Source: an uncultured Collinsella sp.
GTDB taxonomy: Bacteria > Actinomycetota > Coriobacteriia > Coriobacteriales > Coriobacteriaceae
Direction of reading: 5' to 3'
Assembly: GCA_900751755.1 (NCBI GenBank)
Contig: CAADSP010000075.1
Location: 23,185 to 87,184 of the forward strand
Length of the DNA: 64,000 nt
The notes beneath the pieces are model-generated. The model was given only the letters and a program-made list of their open reading frames with translations. It searched no databases and was not told the DNA's origin. Both the position numbers and the translations under genes were made by a program. Positions 48,310 to 56,773 of the stretch are shown here, in pieces. Within the stretch, counting starts at the first letter, position 1. The number at the start of each line of letters is the position of its first letter.

Positions 48310-49689
48310 ATGGATACTCAGACCCCAACATATTCCGATGACGAGCTGACCGCAGCGCTTGCCGAGCACCTGGCGTCGCTCGATCGCGACGACAGCTATC
48401 GCGTGGAGCGTGTACTTAAGCGCTCGTCCGTTGAAACAACCGAGCTCGTGTACTTTGAAGGAACCGGCGGTGGCTCGCTCGGCCCCTTTGTCCGTAAAGG
48501 CATCGATGCTTCGGCTCAAATCGGCGGGGCATACGAGCGCCTGTTTGCCGCTCAGCGGGCAGGCAGGCGTTTTGAGCACCTGCCCAGAATCGTCGATTGT
48601 CGTCGTGCGGGCGACGAGCTCAACGTGGTTATGGAATACATCGAAGGGGAGACACTCGGGGCGCTGGTGGACCGTCTGGGAGCCACCCCCGATTATGCGC
48701 GTGAATTGTATCCTGCCCTATGCGATGCCGTGGGCGAGCTCCATGCCGGTTTTGCAATGGTGGGGGAGACGTCGGCGCCGGTGATCCATCGCGACCTCAA
48801 GCCGTCGAATATCATCGTGACAGGTGCCAACTATACGCCTGATGACGGCCTGACATTTTCATCGCTGGTGATTATCGACCTGGGGATCGCGCGCGTATGG
48901 CGCGATGGCGCCGATGCTGACACCGTCAAGTTTGGCGCGCGACCCTATGCGCCGCCCGAGCAGTATGGGTTTGGGCAGACGAGTGTGCGCAGCGATGTCT
49001 ACGCACTCGGGGCCCTGTTGTTCTTTTGCTTGACGGGAGTCGACCCTAAACCAGGGCTCGACATGCGCGAGCAATGTGAGGCATGCGGCATTCCCACTCC
49101 ACTTGCCGATGCCGTCTGCATGTCGATGGCGCTCGACCCGGCCAAGCGTTTTGCGAGCGCGGAAGCGTTGGGACGGGCGACGCGCGCGGCATACGATCTA
49201 AGTCGCCCCGTGCGGCCTCCTGCGCCTGTGCTTGTCCGTGCTCCGGCCTCGGAGACGGTGTTGACGCCCCAAGGGCTCCAGAACCCCACAGGGCTTCCTA
49301 GGCCTGCCGCCTCCACTGCATGCGGTCTGCTCTCTCGCGTTCCGGAGTCTCTGGGGCGCATTTGGAATACGCTCGTCTTCTTCTCGCTGCTTGTGTTCTT
49401 TGCCGGAAGTCACTTTGCCGTCTTTCACCCCACGGGAGCAAACCAAAGCTACCCGACGTGGCTTCTCATAATCGAGTATTTTTTCTTTGTCGATGGCCTT
49501 ATGGCGCTTATGCATTTTGCGCTGCTCGATAAGCGCCGTCTTCGTCGGCGATTCGCACTGCTCGACAGCTATCGCGGCAAGAAGCTCGCGAAACTCTGGC
49601 TCAAGGCATTGGGTGTGCTGCTCCTATGCATGATCGTCATAGTCGCGGTTGCCAATGCGACCGGCGTCGTCGATACCTCCGCTACCTAA
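48310..49689 (+). CDS. Membrane-anchored Ser/Thr protein kinase (Hanks type)
   Basis: About 459 residues. The kinase domain covers residues 30-300: invariant Lys in GPFVRKGIDAS with a degenerate glycine loop before it, VMEYIEGETLGAL as hinge, HRDLKPSNIIV as catalytic loop, IDLGIARV in place of DFG, and APPEQYGFGQTSVRSDVYAL as activation/APE region. After a Pro-rich linker, three membrane segments follow (VFFSLLVFFAGSHFAVF, IIEYFFFVDGLMALMHFALL, LLLCMIVIVAVANATGVV). There is no extracellular PASTA domain. The start is uncertain: ATGs at 48298, 48301 and 48310 all lack an ideal ribosome-binding site. Confidence 0.85.
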   Translation: MDTQTPTYSDDELTAALAEHLASLDRDDSYRVERVLKRSSVETTELVYFEGTGGGSLGPFVRKGIDASAQIGGAYERLFAAQRAGRRFEHLPRIVDCRRAGDELNVVMEYIEGETLGALVDRLGATPDYARELYPALCDAVGELHAGFAMVGETSAPVIHRDLKPSNIIVTGANYTPDDGLTFSSLVIIDLGIARVWRDGADADTVKFGARPYAPPEQYGFGQTSVRSDVYALGALLFFCLTGVDPKPGLDMREQCEACGIPTPLADAVCMSMALDPAKRFASAEALGRATRAAYDLSRPVRPPAPVLVRAPASETVLTPQGLQNPTGLPRPAASTACGLLSRVPESLGRIWNTLVFFSLLVFFAGSHFAVFHPTGANQSYPTWLLIIEYFFFVDGLMALMHFALLDKRRLRRRFALLDSYRGKKLAKLWLKALGVLLLCMIVIVAVANATGVVDTSAT

Positions 49690-49692
49690 AAG

Positions 49693-49719
49693 AAAAAGGG
49701 CCCCATTGGGGCCCTTTGC
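49693..49719. terminator. Bidirectional terminator after the kinase gene
   Basis: AAAGGGCCCC-ATT-GGGGCCCTTT is a perfect 10-base stem flanked by A-rich and T-rich sides, between two convergent genes. Confidence 0.85.
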
Positions 49720-49727
49720 AGTTGCAC

Positions 49728-50861
49728 TTAGATGCGGTTCATCTGAGCGGCGACTTTGTTGTACCAGTCCTGCCACGTGGGCGGGCAGTACTTTTTGGCC
49801 GCTGCCGGGGTAAGGGTGGAGCCGTAGTTGGCGCCCAGATAGGCAACGTGAGCGGAGATGCCCTCGCTCCAGCTGCCAAAACTGCGCCAACCGCCGCCAC
49901 GTGCACTCCAGCCCCAGGCGTTGTAAGAATTGGCGCAATAAGCACCCTTGGTGCTCTCGATGCAGGCGATGGCGGGGGACCAACGGGGGTCGACACCGGT
50001 ATTCCAAGCGGCGACGGCAAAGTTATAGCCCTGGCCTGCCATGGGGGAGCCGGCGAGATAATTGTCGATGCGGCCTGTCCACTCATTAATGAACGAATCG
50101 TAATCGGAGTTACCAGTATTGGAGCTGTTCACCGTGGTGTCGATGGTGGTGTTGGTGTTGGTGGCCTGGCTGCTGGAATTGCTGCCGCTTACGCCCTCGC
50201 CCGAGAGCTTCTCGGCGGCAGCGGCCTTATCGGCCTCAAGCTTGGCAAGCTCGGCGGCATTTTCCTGCTCGGCTTTTGCCTGCGCCTCGCTGCGGAGCTG
50301 CTGGGCCTGCGCCAGCGCGTCCTCGGCGTTTTTCTGCTCTGCCTCAAGTTGAGACTTGGCCTGCTGGAGCTCAGCCTTGTTCTGCTCGAGTTCGGTTTGC
50401 ATGTTATTGAGCTGTTCGATCTCGTCGACGCTCGAGCTCGTGATCTGGTTGGTGTATTTGCAGGTCGTGATGAACTCACCCAGGCTCTGCGCGTTGACCA
50501 GGAAGCTCACGATGGGATTGGTGCCCTTCTGATACTTGTACAGATCGCGCATGGCAGAGCTTGCCTTGGCCTGCTGCTCGGGAAGCTTAGCCTCGATTTC
50601 CTCGATGCTTGCCTCATTGGAGTCAATCTGCTTTTGCAGCTCATCGAGTTTGGTGCGGGCGTCGTTGTAGGCGCTCGTGGCGGCTTCGATCTTCTGCTGG
50701 GCTGCGGAAAGCTGGTCCTGCGTTGCCTGCGAGGCGGCATACGCCGCAACGGGGGAGAGCATCGGCGTGGCCGTCAGCGCAACGGCGAGCGCGGCGCTCG
50801 TGATGATACGAGCCGGCGTCGACGCAATGAGCGCTGCGGTGCGATGATTCGAATGCTGCAT
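49728..50861 (-). CDS. Secreted coiled-coil cell-wall hydrolase (lysozyme-like C-terminal domain)
   Basis: A 377-residue exported protein. Signal peptide at residues 1-43 (ITSAALAVALTATPML ... AAYA|A). Residues 45-210 are a long coiled coil of the PcsB/CwlO type (QLSAAQQKIEAATSAYNDAR, LPEQQAKASSAMRDLYKYQK). A Ser/Asn/Thr linker follows, and the last 120 residues form a lysozyme-like domain (MAGQGYNFAVAAWNTGVDPR, SPAIACIESTKGAYCANSYN, WGWSARGGGWRSFGSWSEGI). The Glu in IACIESTKG is the likely catalytic residue. It probably trims peptidoglycan at division or growth sites. The start ATG at 50861 follows AGAGGGA. Confidence 0.83.
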   Translation of the reverse strand: MQHSNHRTAALIASTPARIITSAALAVALTATPMLSPVAAYAASQATQDQLSAAQQKIEAATSAYNDARTKLDELQKQIDSNEASIEEIEAKLPEQQAKASSAMRDLYKYQKGTNPIVSFLVNAQSLGEFITTCKYTNQITSSSVDEIEQLNNMQTELEQNKAELQQAKSQLEAEQKNAEDALAQAQQLRSEAQAKAEQENAAELAKLEADKAAAAEKLSGEGVSGSNSSSQATNTNTTIDTTVNSSNTGNSDYDSFINEWTGRIDNYLAGSPMAGQGYNFAVAAWNTGVDPRWSPAIACIESTKGAYCANSYNAWGWSARGGGWRSFGSWSEGISAHVAYLGANYGSTLTPAAAKKYCPPTWQDWYNKVAAQMNRI

Positions 50862-50924
50862 CCAGTCCCTCTGCAATCAATCGTAGGTTATGGTTCGAAC
50901 GGTATTCTACTACTGCTTTCGACC

Positions 50925-51030
50925 TCAACTTGAACCTTAAAGGTTCCAAAGGGTCAAGTTGAACTTGAGGCTTTGGCTTTGACCTGCAGTTATGATGAAT
51001 TGTTGAGAAACCATAGAGTTCAACTTTAAC
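50925..51030 (-). promoter_or_regulatory. Cluster of TCAACTT-type repeats upstream of the cell-wall hydrolase
   Basis: TCAACTTGA (50925-50933) and its complement TCAAGTTGA (50954-50962) flank a palindrome AACCTT-A-AAGGTT (50934-50946 region). A further half site, GAGTTCAACTTTAAC, lies near 51017. The region is AT-rich and just upstream of the hydrolase start, so it may be an operator array for an envelope-stress or cell-wall regulator. Confidence 0.4.
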
Positions 51031-51095
51031 GTTACGGGCGCCTGTTTGAGAAGAGTTTAGGGCTGTAAAAGCTATCTCAACGTGGGATTTTACAG

Positions 51096-51728
51096 CTACA
51101 GTGCGCCCTCCTGACGAGCCTGCTCAATCTCTTCGAGGGCTTCGGCAGGGGTGAACGAACAGGTGCCGTCGCCGAGTTTGATTACCTGGATATCGTCGCC
51201 GGCGTAGACCTCTCCGCCCTTTAGTACCACGCCAAAAACGCCCTCGTGGGGAAAGATGCAGTCGCCGACGAGATAGTAGATGGCACAGCGTGTGTGGCAG
51301 ACCTTGCCGATTTGGCTGATTTCGACAAGCACCTCGCTGCCAAGCTTGAGCTGTGTGCCCAAGGGGAGCGAGAGCAGGTTGATGCCCCGGGTTGTGAAGT
51401 TCTCGCCAAAGTCGCCCTCGTGCACATCGAGCCCGCGCGCCTGCGCCGTCTGGATAGACTCTGCAGCTAAAAAGGAAACCTGGCGGTGCCAATGCCCGGC
51501 GTGCGCATCAGAGGCGAGGCCAAATTGCTCTATAACGGTGTCGTGCCCGTCGGCGACGGGTGACTTACGCGTGCCTTTGTGCTCCGACGTGTTGATTGAG
51601 ACGATACGGGCAGGCCCGTTGTAGGCGTCGTTTGCCGTGCACAGGGGAGCGGTCGCTTTCGCGCGTTCCGCCAGCTCGTGCTTCGCGGCATTGAGGATGG
51701 GATTATCGGTCGGATGGTCTTGGGGCAC
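51096..51728 (-). CDS. MOSC-domain protein
   Basis: A 210-residue protein with the MOSC core: GPARIVSINTSEHKGTRKSP at residues 38-57, LASDAHAGHWHRQVSFLAAE, GDFGENFTTRGINL and the conserved Cys segment IGKVCHTRCAIYYLVGDCIF. MOSC domains bind sulfur or molybdenum cofactor intermediates and, in related proteins, N-hydroxylated substrates. It starts with GTG at 51728, behind GAAAGG. An inverted repeat GCTGTAAAA / TTTTACAGC (51062-51096) overlaps its stop codon and may act as terminator. Confidence 0.88.
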   Translation of the reverse strand: MPQDHPTDNPILNAAKHELAERAKATAPLCTANDAYNGPARIVSINTSEHKGTRKSPVADGHDTVIEQFGLASDAHAGHWHRQVSFLAAESIQTAQARGLDVHEGDFGENFTTRGINLLSLPLGTQLKLGSEVLVEISQIGKVCHTRCAIYYLVGDCIFPHEGVFGVVLKGGEVYAGDDIQVIKLGDGTCSFTPAEALEEIEQARQEGAL

Positions 51729-51962
51729 GTGCGCGCCTTTCGCTCGAAGATGTCAATACGCTGAATCCTACAACAACGGTAGGTTCATTGCCTATTGTCA
51801 TACAACGGTGAGCGCCGTCTTCGTGCTGGCCTTCGTGCTGGACGATTGCGTCGATTGCCATAGATACGGTGGAGCTTTGGGCGTCGGCGGCTTGGCACGC
51901 TAGAATAAATCAGTTGCGCAAAGACCGCCCGTTGTGTGGGCAGTTCATGATAGGAAGTTTCC

Positions 51963-53219
51963 ATGGCATTGCAATTTACAGAGCGCGAGTTCATTCCCGT
52001 GCTGCTCGGTGGCGACATCAACGCCTATTCGGTGGCGCGCGCCTTCTACGAGGAGTACCAGGTCAAGAGTCTGGTCTTTGGCAAGTATCAGACGGGTCCC
52101 GCGTACCGCAGCCAGATTATCGACTACACGCCCAACGTGGATATCGACACCATGCCCGTGATGCTCAAAACCGTCAACGGCATTGCCCAAACGCATGCCG
52201 ATAAGACGATTGTCCTTGTGGGCTGTGGCGACAACTATGTCGCTCTCGTGGCTCAGGCCAAGGATGCTCATGAGCTGGCGGATAACATCGTCGCTCCCTA
52301 CGCGCCCTACAGTATGCTCGAGCAGTGCCAGAAGAAGGAGATCTTCTACGAGCTGTGCGAGAAGCATGGTGTGCCCTATCCGCATACCTTTACCTTCACC
52401 ATGGCGATGCTGAACACCCAAGGCGAGGCACCTGCCGAAGTGCTCGACCAGATCGATTTTCCTTACCCGATGATTCTGAAGCCTTCTGACGGCATCATGT
52501 GGTGGCAGCACGAGTTCGAGGGCCAGAAAAAAGCCTATGAGATTGCCGACCGCGCCGAGCTGGAACAGGTCATTCGCGATTCGTATGCCAGCGGCTACAC
52601 CGACGACCTGATCTTGCAGGATCGCGTGCCCGGCAACGACGAGTACATGCGCGTGCTCACCAGCTATTCCGACCGCAACGGTAAGGTCCGCATGATGTGC
52701 CTGGGCCATGTGCTGCTCGAGGAGCATCAGCCCCACGGTGTCGGCAACCATGCCTGTATCATTACCGAGCCCAACGACGAGCTCATGGGCGGCGTGCGCA
52801 AGCTGCTCGAGGACCTTCACTTTGTGGGCTATTCCAACTTTGACGTTAAGTACGACGAGCGCGACGGCTCGTTTAAGTTCTTCGATTTCAACACGCGCCA
52901 GGGTCGCAGCAACTACTACGTCACCAACAGCGGCTTTAACGTTGCCAAGTATGTGGTGGACGAGTATGTGTTCAACCGCCCGTTTGAGCCGGAGTTTGTG
53001 ACGGCACAGGACGAGGCGCTGTGGATGGTCGTCCCCATGGGCGTCGTCGACAAGTACGTCAAGGATCCCGAGCTGCGCGCTAAGGTGCATCGCCTGGACA
53101 AGGAAGGCAAGGGCGCCGACCCTTCGTTTATGAAGGGCGACTTTGTCTTTAACCGCTGGCTGCGCATGTGGCACACCAAGCTGCGCCACTTTAAGCTGTT
53201 CAAGACGTATTACAAGTAG
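51963..53219 (+). CDS. ATP-grasp carboxylate-amine ligase, probable D-aspartate ligase
   Basis: A 418-residue ATP-grasp enzyme. N-terminal part: FIPVLLGGDINAYSVARAFY and IVLVGCGDNYVALVAQ. ATP-grasp: FPYPMILKPSDGIMWWQHEF with the nucleotide Lys, LILQDRVPGNDEYMRVLTSY, and YSNFDVKYDERDGSFKFFDF followed by NTRQGRSNYYV with the metal-binding Glu/Asn-type residues. The closest known role is D-aspartate ligase, which adds D-Asp to the peptidoglycan stem as crossbridge precursor. The aspartate racemase gene 84 bases downstream supports this. AGGAAG lies just before the ATG. Confidence 0.8.
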   Translation: MALQFTEREFIPVLLGGDINAYSVARAFYEEYQVKSLVFGKYQTGPAYRSQIIDYTPNVDIDTMPVMLKTVNGIAQTHADKTIVLVGCGDNYVALVAQAKDAHELADNIVAPYAPYSMLEQCQKKEIFYELCEKHGVPYPHTFTFTMAMLNTQGEAPAEVLDQIDFPYPMILKPSDGIMWWQHEFEGQKKAYEIADRAELEQVIRDSYASGYTDDLILQDRVPGNDEYMRVLTSYSDRNGKVRMMCLGHVLLEEHQPHGVGNHACIITEPNDELMGGVRKLLEDLHFVGYSNFDVKYDERDGSFKFFDFNTRQGRSNYYVTNSGFNVAKYVVDEYVFNRPFEPEFVTAQDEALWMVVPMGVVDKYVKDPELRAKVHRLDKEGKGADPSFMKGDFVFNRWLRMWHTKLRHFKLFKTYYK

Positions 53220-53303
53220 ATGAGTGCGGCGCCCGTCCGGTTTACATCGGGCGGGCGCGGGTATGATACGCGCAATTGCGCAAGCGTCACCAAGGAGGCG
53301 GCG

Positions 53304-54050
53304 ATGGAAAAGCTGGGAGTTATCGGCGGCATGGGCGCCGAGGCCACGTCGTATTACTACGACCAGGTGGTGCGTCATACGGCTGCTGCCTGCGATCAGG
53401 AACATATCGACATGGTGGTGCTCTCCAAGTCGACCATGCCCGACCGCACGCTGGCTATTAAGACCGGCGAGCATGCCAAGCTGCTGGCGACCATGAAAGA
53501 GTGTGCCCAGGCACTCGAGTCGCTGGGCTGTGCGCACATTGCCATTCCCTGCAACACGTCGCACTACTTCTACGACCAGATCCAGTCGTTTACGAAGGTG
53601 CCGATTATCCACATGCCGCGTGAGTCGGTGCGCTATGCTCTGGCCGGTGCGGTGATGGGGGAGTGCGAGTTCGACCCCAACCTGAGTATGCCGGCCGAGC
53701 CGGTGCACAAGATTGGCATCATGGGCACCGACGGTACCGTGGGCGCGGGCGTCTACGGCCGCGAATGTAAGGCTGCGGGTGTTGAGGTTGTCTATCCCAG
53801 CGAGAAACGTCAGAACGATGTGATGTCGCTTATCTATGATGATGTGAAGGCCGGACGTGAGCCCGATATGGATAAGTTCGACCGCGTGATGTGGGAGTTC
53901 GCTCGTAGCGGCTGCGACCGCGTCATTCTGGCCTGCACCGAGCTCTCGGTGCTGCAGAAGTACCGAGAGATGCCCGAGGTCACCCTCGACGCCATGGACG
54001 TCCTGGTGCGTGAATCCATCATCCGCAGCGGCGCCCCCTACCGCCTCTAG
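53304..54050 (+). CDS. Aspartate/glutamate racemase family protein
   Basis: A 248-residue PLP-independent racemase. The two catalytic cysteines are in IAIPCNTSHYFYDQI near residue 84 and VILACTELSVLQKY near 210. The N-terminal opening KLGVIGGMGAEATSYYYDQV is typical of aspartate racemases. With the ligase upstream it would supply D-Asp for the cell wall; glutamate racemase activity is less likely. The ATG at 53304 follows AAGGAGG. Confidence 0.9.
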   Translation: MEKLGVIGGMGAEATSYYYDQVVRHTAAACDQEHIDMVVLSKSTMPDRTLAIKTGEHAKLLATMKECAQALESLGCAHIAIPCNTSHYFYDQIQSFTKVPIIHMPRESVRYALAGAVMGECEFDPNLSMPAEPVHKIGIMGTDGTVGAGVYGRECKAAGVEVVYPSEKRQNDVMSLIYDDVKAGREPDMDKFDRVMWEFARSGCDRVILACTELSVLQKYREMPEVTLDAMDVLVRESIIRSGAPYRL

Positions 54051-54057
54051 CTTCCGA

Positions 54058-54076
54058 CCTGTCAAAAAGGGACAGG
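54058..54076 (+). repeat. Dispersed GGGACAGGTT-type repeat, copy 2
   Basis: CCTGTC and GACAGG form a short hairpin around AAAAAGG. The sequence and its CCGACC flank match the copy at 7716-7740 in reverse orientation. Confidence 0.55.
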
Positions 54077-54114
54077 TTAATTTTGGTAGGTTTTATCTGG
54101 TGAAACAGTAAAGT

Positions 54115-54147
54115 CCTCGGCTCGTTTGGTGCGAGCCGAGGCCTTTT
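54115..54147 (+). terminator. Terminator of the D-aspartate operon
   Basis: A perfect 10-base stem CCTCGGCTCG / CGAGCCGAGG with a 7-base loop is followed by CCTTTT. It lies before the convergent EcfT gene. Confidence 0.88.
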
Positions 54148-54175
54148 GCGTTGGGCGGTTGCTGTCAGTGGTGAA

Positions 54176-54922
54176 CTAGAACAGGAAGCCGATGGCGATG
54201 AGGGCGATGCTGACGATGAGCACGGCGATGTCCAGGCCTTTGATGGGGTAGCGCTTGTACGAGCTGGCGCGCGTACGCAGGTAGAAGCCGCGCTGTTCTG
54301 CCGCCAAGGCTGTGGCATCGGTCTTGCCCACGCTCGAGATGAGCAGCGGCACGCACAGTGGCAGCATGAGCTTAAGCTTCTTGATGGGGTTCTTGGTGTC
54401 GTACTCGACGCCGCGTGCGGTCTGCGCCTCCATGATGGCGTTCATCTCCTGACCAAACACCGGCACAAAGCGCAACGCCGTGGTAAAGGTGAAGGCATAG
54501 CGATACGGCACGTGCAGCACCTCGACGCAGGCGTTGGCAAGGTCGTTGAGCTTGGTCACCATGAGCATGAGGATGAGTGGTAACGCCACACCCAGCAGGC
54601 GCAGGCAGGCCTTCGATCCTGTGATGAGGCCCGTGTCGGTGATAAAACCCCACACCACGTTGCCATCGCGCATAAAGGCCAGCTGGAGCACCAGCATGAT
54701 AAGCGCGAGCGGAATCAGCAACTTGAGCAGCGAGAACAGACGGTCGACGACGCCGGCATAGGCACCCAGTGCAAGGGTGAGTGCCAAAAAGCCCAGCAGC
54801 GCCACGTAGGTGTCGGACAAGAAGATGCCGACGATGATGGCGGCGGCGAGGCCCAGTTTGACGACGGGATTCAGGCGATGCAGCAGCGTATCGCCCGGCA
54901 TGTAGTCGATGACGTTAACCAC
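54176..54922 (-). CDS. ECF transporter transmembrane component (EcfT)
   Basis: A 248-residue membrane protein with five or six segments. The opening PGDTLLHRLNPVVKLGLAA is typical of EcfT, and TARGVEYDTKNPIKKLKLML and AALAAEQRGFYLRTRASS are the two Ala-Arg-Gly-type coupling helices that contact the ATPases (here TARG and EQRG). The GTG start at 54922 overlaps the ATPase stop by 8 bases and follows AAGGAG. It is the last gene of the operon S component, fused ATPases, EcfT. Confidence 0.9.
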   Translation of the reverse strand: MVNVIDYMPGDTLLHRLNPVVKLGLAAAIIVGIFLSDTYVALLGFLALTLALGAYAGVVDRLFSLLKLLIPLALIMLVLQLAFMRDGNVVWGFITDTGLITGSKACLRLLGVALPLILMLMVTKLNDLANACVEVLHVPYRYAFTFTTALRFVPVFGQEMNAIMEAQTARGVEYDTKNPIKKLKLMLPLCVPLLISSVGKTDATALAAEQRGFYLRTRASSYKRYPIKGLDIAVLIVSIALIAIGFLF

Positions 54923-56666
54923 GGTGGACCATCTCCTTGGTAATTCGAACGACATCGGTGACCTCGCTCACCTGCGCAAAAGCGGTCGAGACGGAAGATG
55001 CCAGACGGCGCGAGAGCTCGATAACCTGGGGAGGCTCCACGTAGGCACGCCGCATGAGATCGATGTTCGAGAATAGCTCGTGCGTGCGGCCGCGGTCGAG
55101 GATGCGACCGTCGGCCATTACCACAATGCGCTCGGCAAAATCCGAGACGACTTCCATATCGTGGCAGACCATGATAACGGCGCAGCCGCGCTCGGCCATG
55201 GTGCGCACTGTTTCCATGACGGTCATGCACTCGCGGTAATCAAGGCCGCTCGTGGGCTCGTCGAGCACCACGATTTTGGGCTCTACGACCACGACGGAGG
55301 CGAGTGCCACCATCTGGCGCTGACCGCGCGAGAGCGAGAAGGGCGCCTCGTCGGCCGGCAGGCCAAAGCGGTCGATGACGAGTTGAGCACGACGCAGCGC
55401 CTCGGCACGGTCGATGCCGGCAAGCTCCAGGCCAAAGGCGACCTCGTCGAGCACGGTGTCCTTGCAGATCTGGCGGTCGGGGTTTTGGAAGAGGGTCGCG
55501 ACCTCGCGAGCGATGCGGCTCGTGGGAACGGCTGCGGTATCCAGTCCCGTGACGCGCACGCTGCCCGAGGCGGGCTTAAGCAGGCCTGTGAGCAGTTTGG
55601 TGAGCGTGGTCTTGCCGGCGCCGTTTTGGCCGACGATGCCCACGAGCTCGCCGGGATAGAGCGTCAGGCTAAGGTCGTGTACGGCGGCGCCGCCATTGGG
55701 ATAGGCAAACTCAACATGGTCGAAGGTGAGTACGGGTTCGGCGTCCTTGGCATGAGGGCGCAACGACGGTGCATGCGGGGAACCGGCGGGCGCCTGGGCT
55801 TCGATAGCCGCGTGTGCGGGGTCGACGATGCCCGAAATCAGGCGCTCAGCCTCATCGACATCCAAGCAGGGGGTACCGCTTACCAGGCCATCGGCCTCGA
55901 GGCTATTGAAGATACGCGTGACGCGAGGGCAGTCGACGCCGATGGCACGGAGCTCGTCGGTATGCGCGAAGACCTCGTGTGGCTCGCCCTGCAGCGCAAT
56001 TTCGCCATGGTTGAGCACGAACACGCGGTTGCAGTACTCCGAGAGCAGGGCGACCTTTTGCTCAACGACGACGATGGTGATTCCAAGTACGCGGTTTGCC
56101 TCACGCAGCGTCTCGAAGACCAATGTGGAGCTGGCGGGGTCGAGTGCCGCGGTGGGCTCGTCTAGAACCAAGACGCGCGGGCGCATGGCGAGGATGGCGG
56201 CGATGGCTAACTTTTGCTTCTGTCCGCCCGAGAGCGTGGCGATCTCGCGGTCGCGCAGGTCGCTGATGCCGACGGTCTCGAGCGTTTCGCTCACGCGCTG
56301 CTCGATCTGGTCGTGGGGAACGCCAAAGTTCTCGAGGCCAAAGAGCATCTCGTCCTCGACGATCGAAGCGACCATCTGCGTGTCGATATCCTGTAGCACA
56401 CTGCCGACGATTTGCGACACGTCGGTGAGCGAGACTTCGCAGGTGTCGTGGCCGTCGACCATGACGGACCCAAAGAACGTGCCGGTGTAGTGGTGGGGCA
56501 CGGCGCCCGACAGGCAGGCGGCAAGCGTGGACTTGCCGGCGCCCGAGGGCCCGATGATGCCGATGAAATCTCCCTTGTTCACGCTGAGCGAGATGTGGCT
56601 GAGCGCCTGCTCGGTCTGCGTGCCATAGGAGAACGAGACATCGTCGACGTTGATGATCGTTTCCAT
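54915..56666 (-). CDS. ECF transporter ATPase with two fused ABC domains (EcfA-EcfA')
   Basis: A 583-residue protein joining two ABC ATPase domains. Domain 1: Walker A GIIGPSGAGKSTLAACL near residue 38, signature TLSGGQKQKLAIAAIL, Walker B VLVLDEPTAALDPAS. Domain 2 from about residue 300: GIVGQNGAGKTTLTKLLTG, FSLSRGQRQMVALASV with Arg in place of the first signature Gly, KIVVLDEPTSGLDYREC. Fusion of A and A' is known in ECF systems. The ATG at 56666 lies 108 bases after the S-component gene; that gap holds a perfect inverted repeat. Confidence 0.92.
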   Translation of the reverse strand: METIINVDDVSFSYGTQTEQALSHISLSVNKGDFIGIIGPSGAGKSTLAACLSGAVPHHYTGTFFGSVMVDGHDTCEVSLTDVSQIVGSVLQDIDTQMVASIVEDEMLFGLENFGVPHDQIEQRVSETLETVGISDLRDREIATLSGGQKQKLAIAAILAMRPRVLVLDEPTAALDPASSTLVFETLREANRVLGITIVVVEQKVALLSEYCNRVFVLNHGEIALQGEPHEVFAHTDELRAIGVDCPRVTRIFNSLEADGLVSGTPCLDVDEAERLISGIVDPAHAAIEAQAPAGSPHAPSLRPHAKDAEPVLTFDHVEFAYPNGGAAVHDLSLTLYPGELVGIVGQNGAGKTTLTKLLTGLLKPASGSVRVTGLDTAAVPTSRIAREVATLFQNPDRQICKDTVLDEVAFGLELAGIDRAEALRRAQLVIDRFGLPADEAPFSLSRGQRQMVALASVVVVEPKIVVLDEPTSGLDYRECMTVMETVRTMAERGCAVIMVCHDMEVVSDFAERIVVMADGRILDRGRTHELFSNIDLMRRAYVEPPQVIELSRRLASSVSTAFAQVSEVTDVVRITKEMVHRG

Positions 56667-56684
56667 GGATACCTTTCGTAGTCA

Positions 56685-56728
56685 TTGGGGACGTTCTTAA
56701 ATGACCAGTCGTTTAAGAACGTCCCCAA
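56685..56728. repeat. Perfect 17-base inverted repeat between S-component and ATPase genes
   Basis: TTGGGGACGTTCTTAAA (56685-56701) and TTTAAGAACGTCCCCAA (56712-56728) with a 10-base loop. AGTCGTTT occurs at 56707 and again at 56734, and TGGGACAG follows. It has no T tract on the minus strand and looks like a dispersed palindromic repeat. Confidence 0.65.
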
Positions 56729-56773
56729 AAGCTAGTCGTTTGGGACAGTCTTTGCTGGTGGGGCAGCGATGAG

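Noticed and set aside
50890..50905. GGTTCGAACGGT near the cell-wall hydrolase promoter as a second LexA box
   Set aside because: The two half sites lack the four-base spacer of the SOS consensus.
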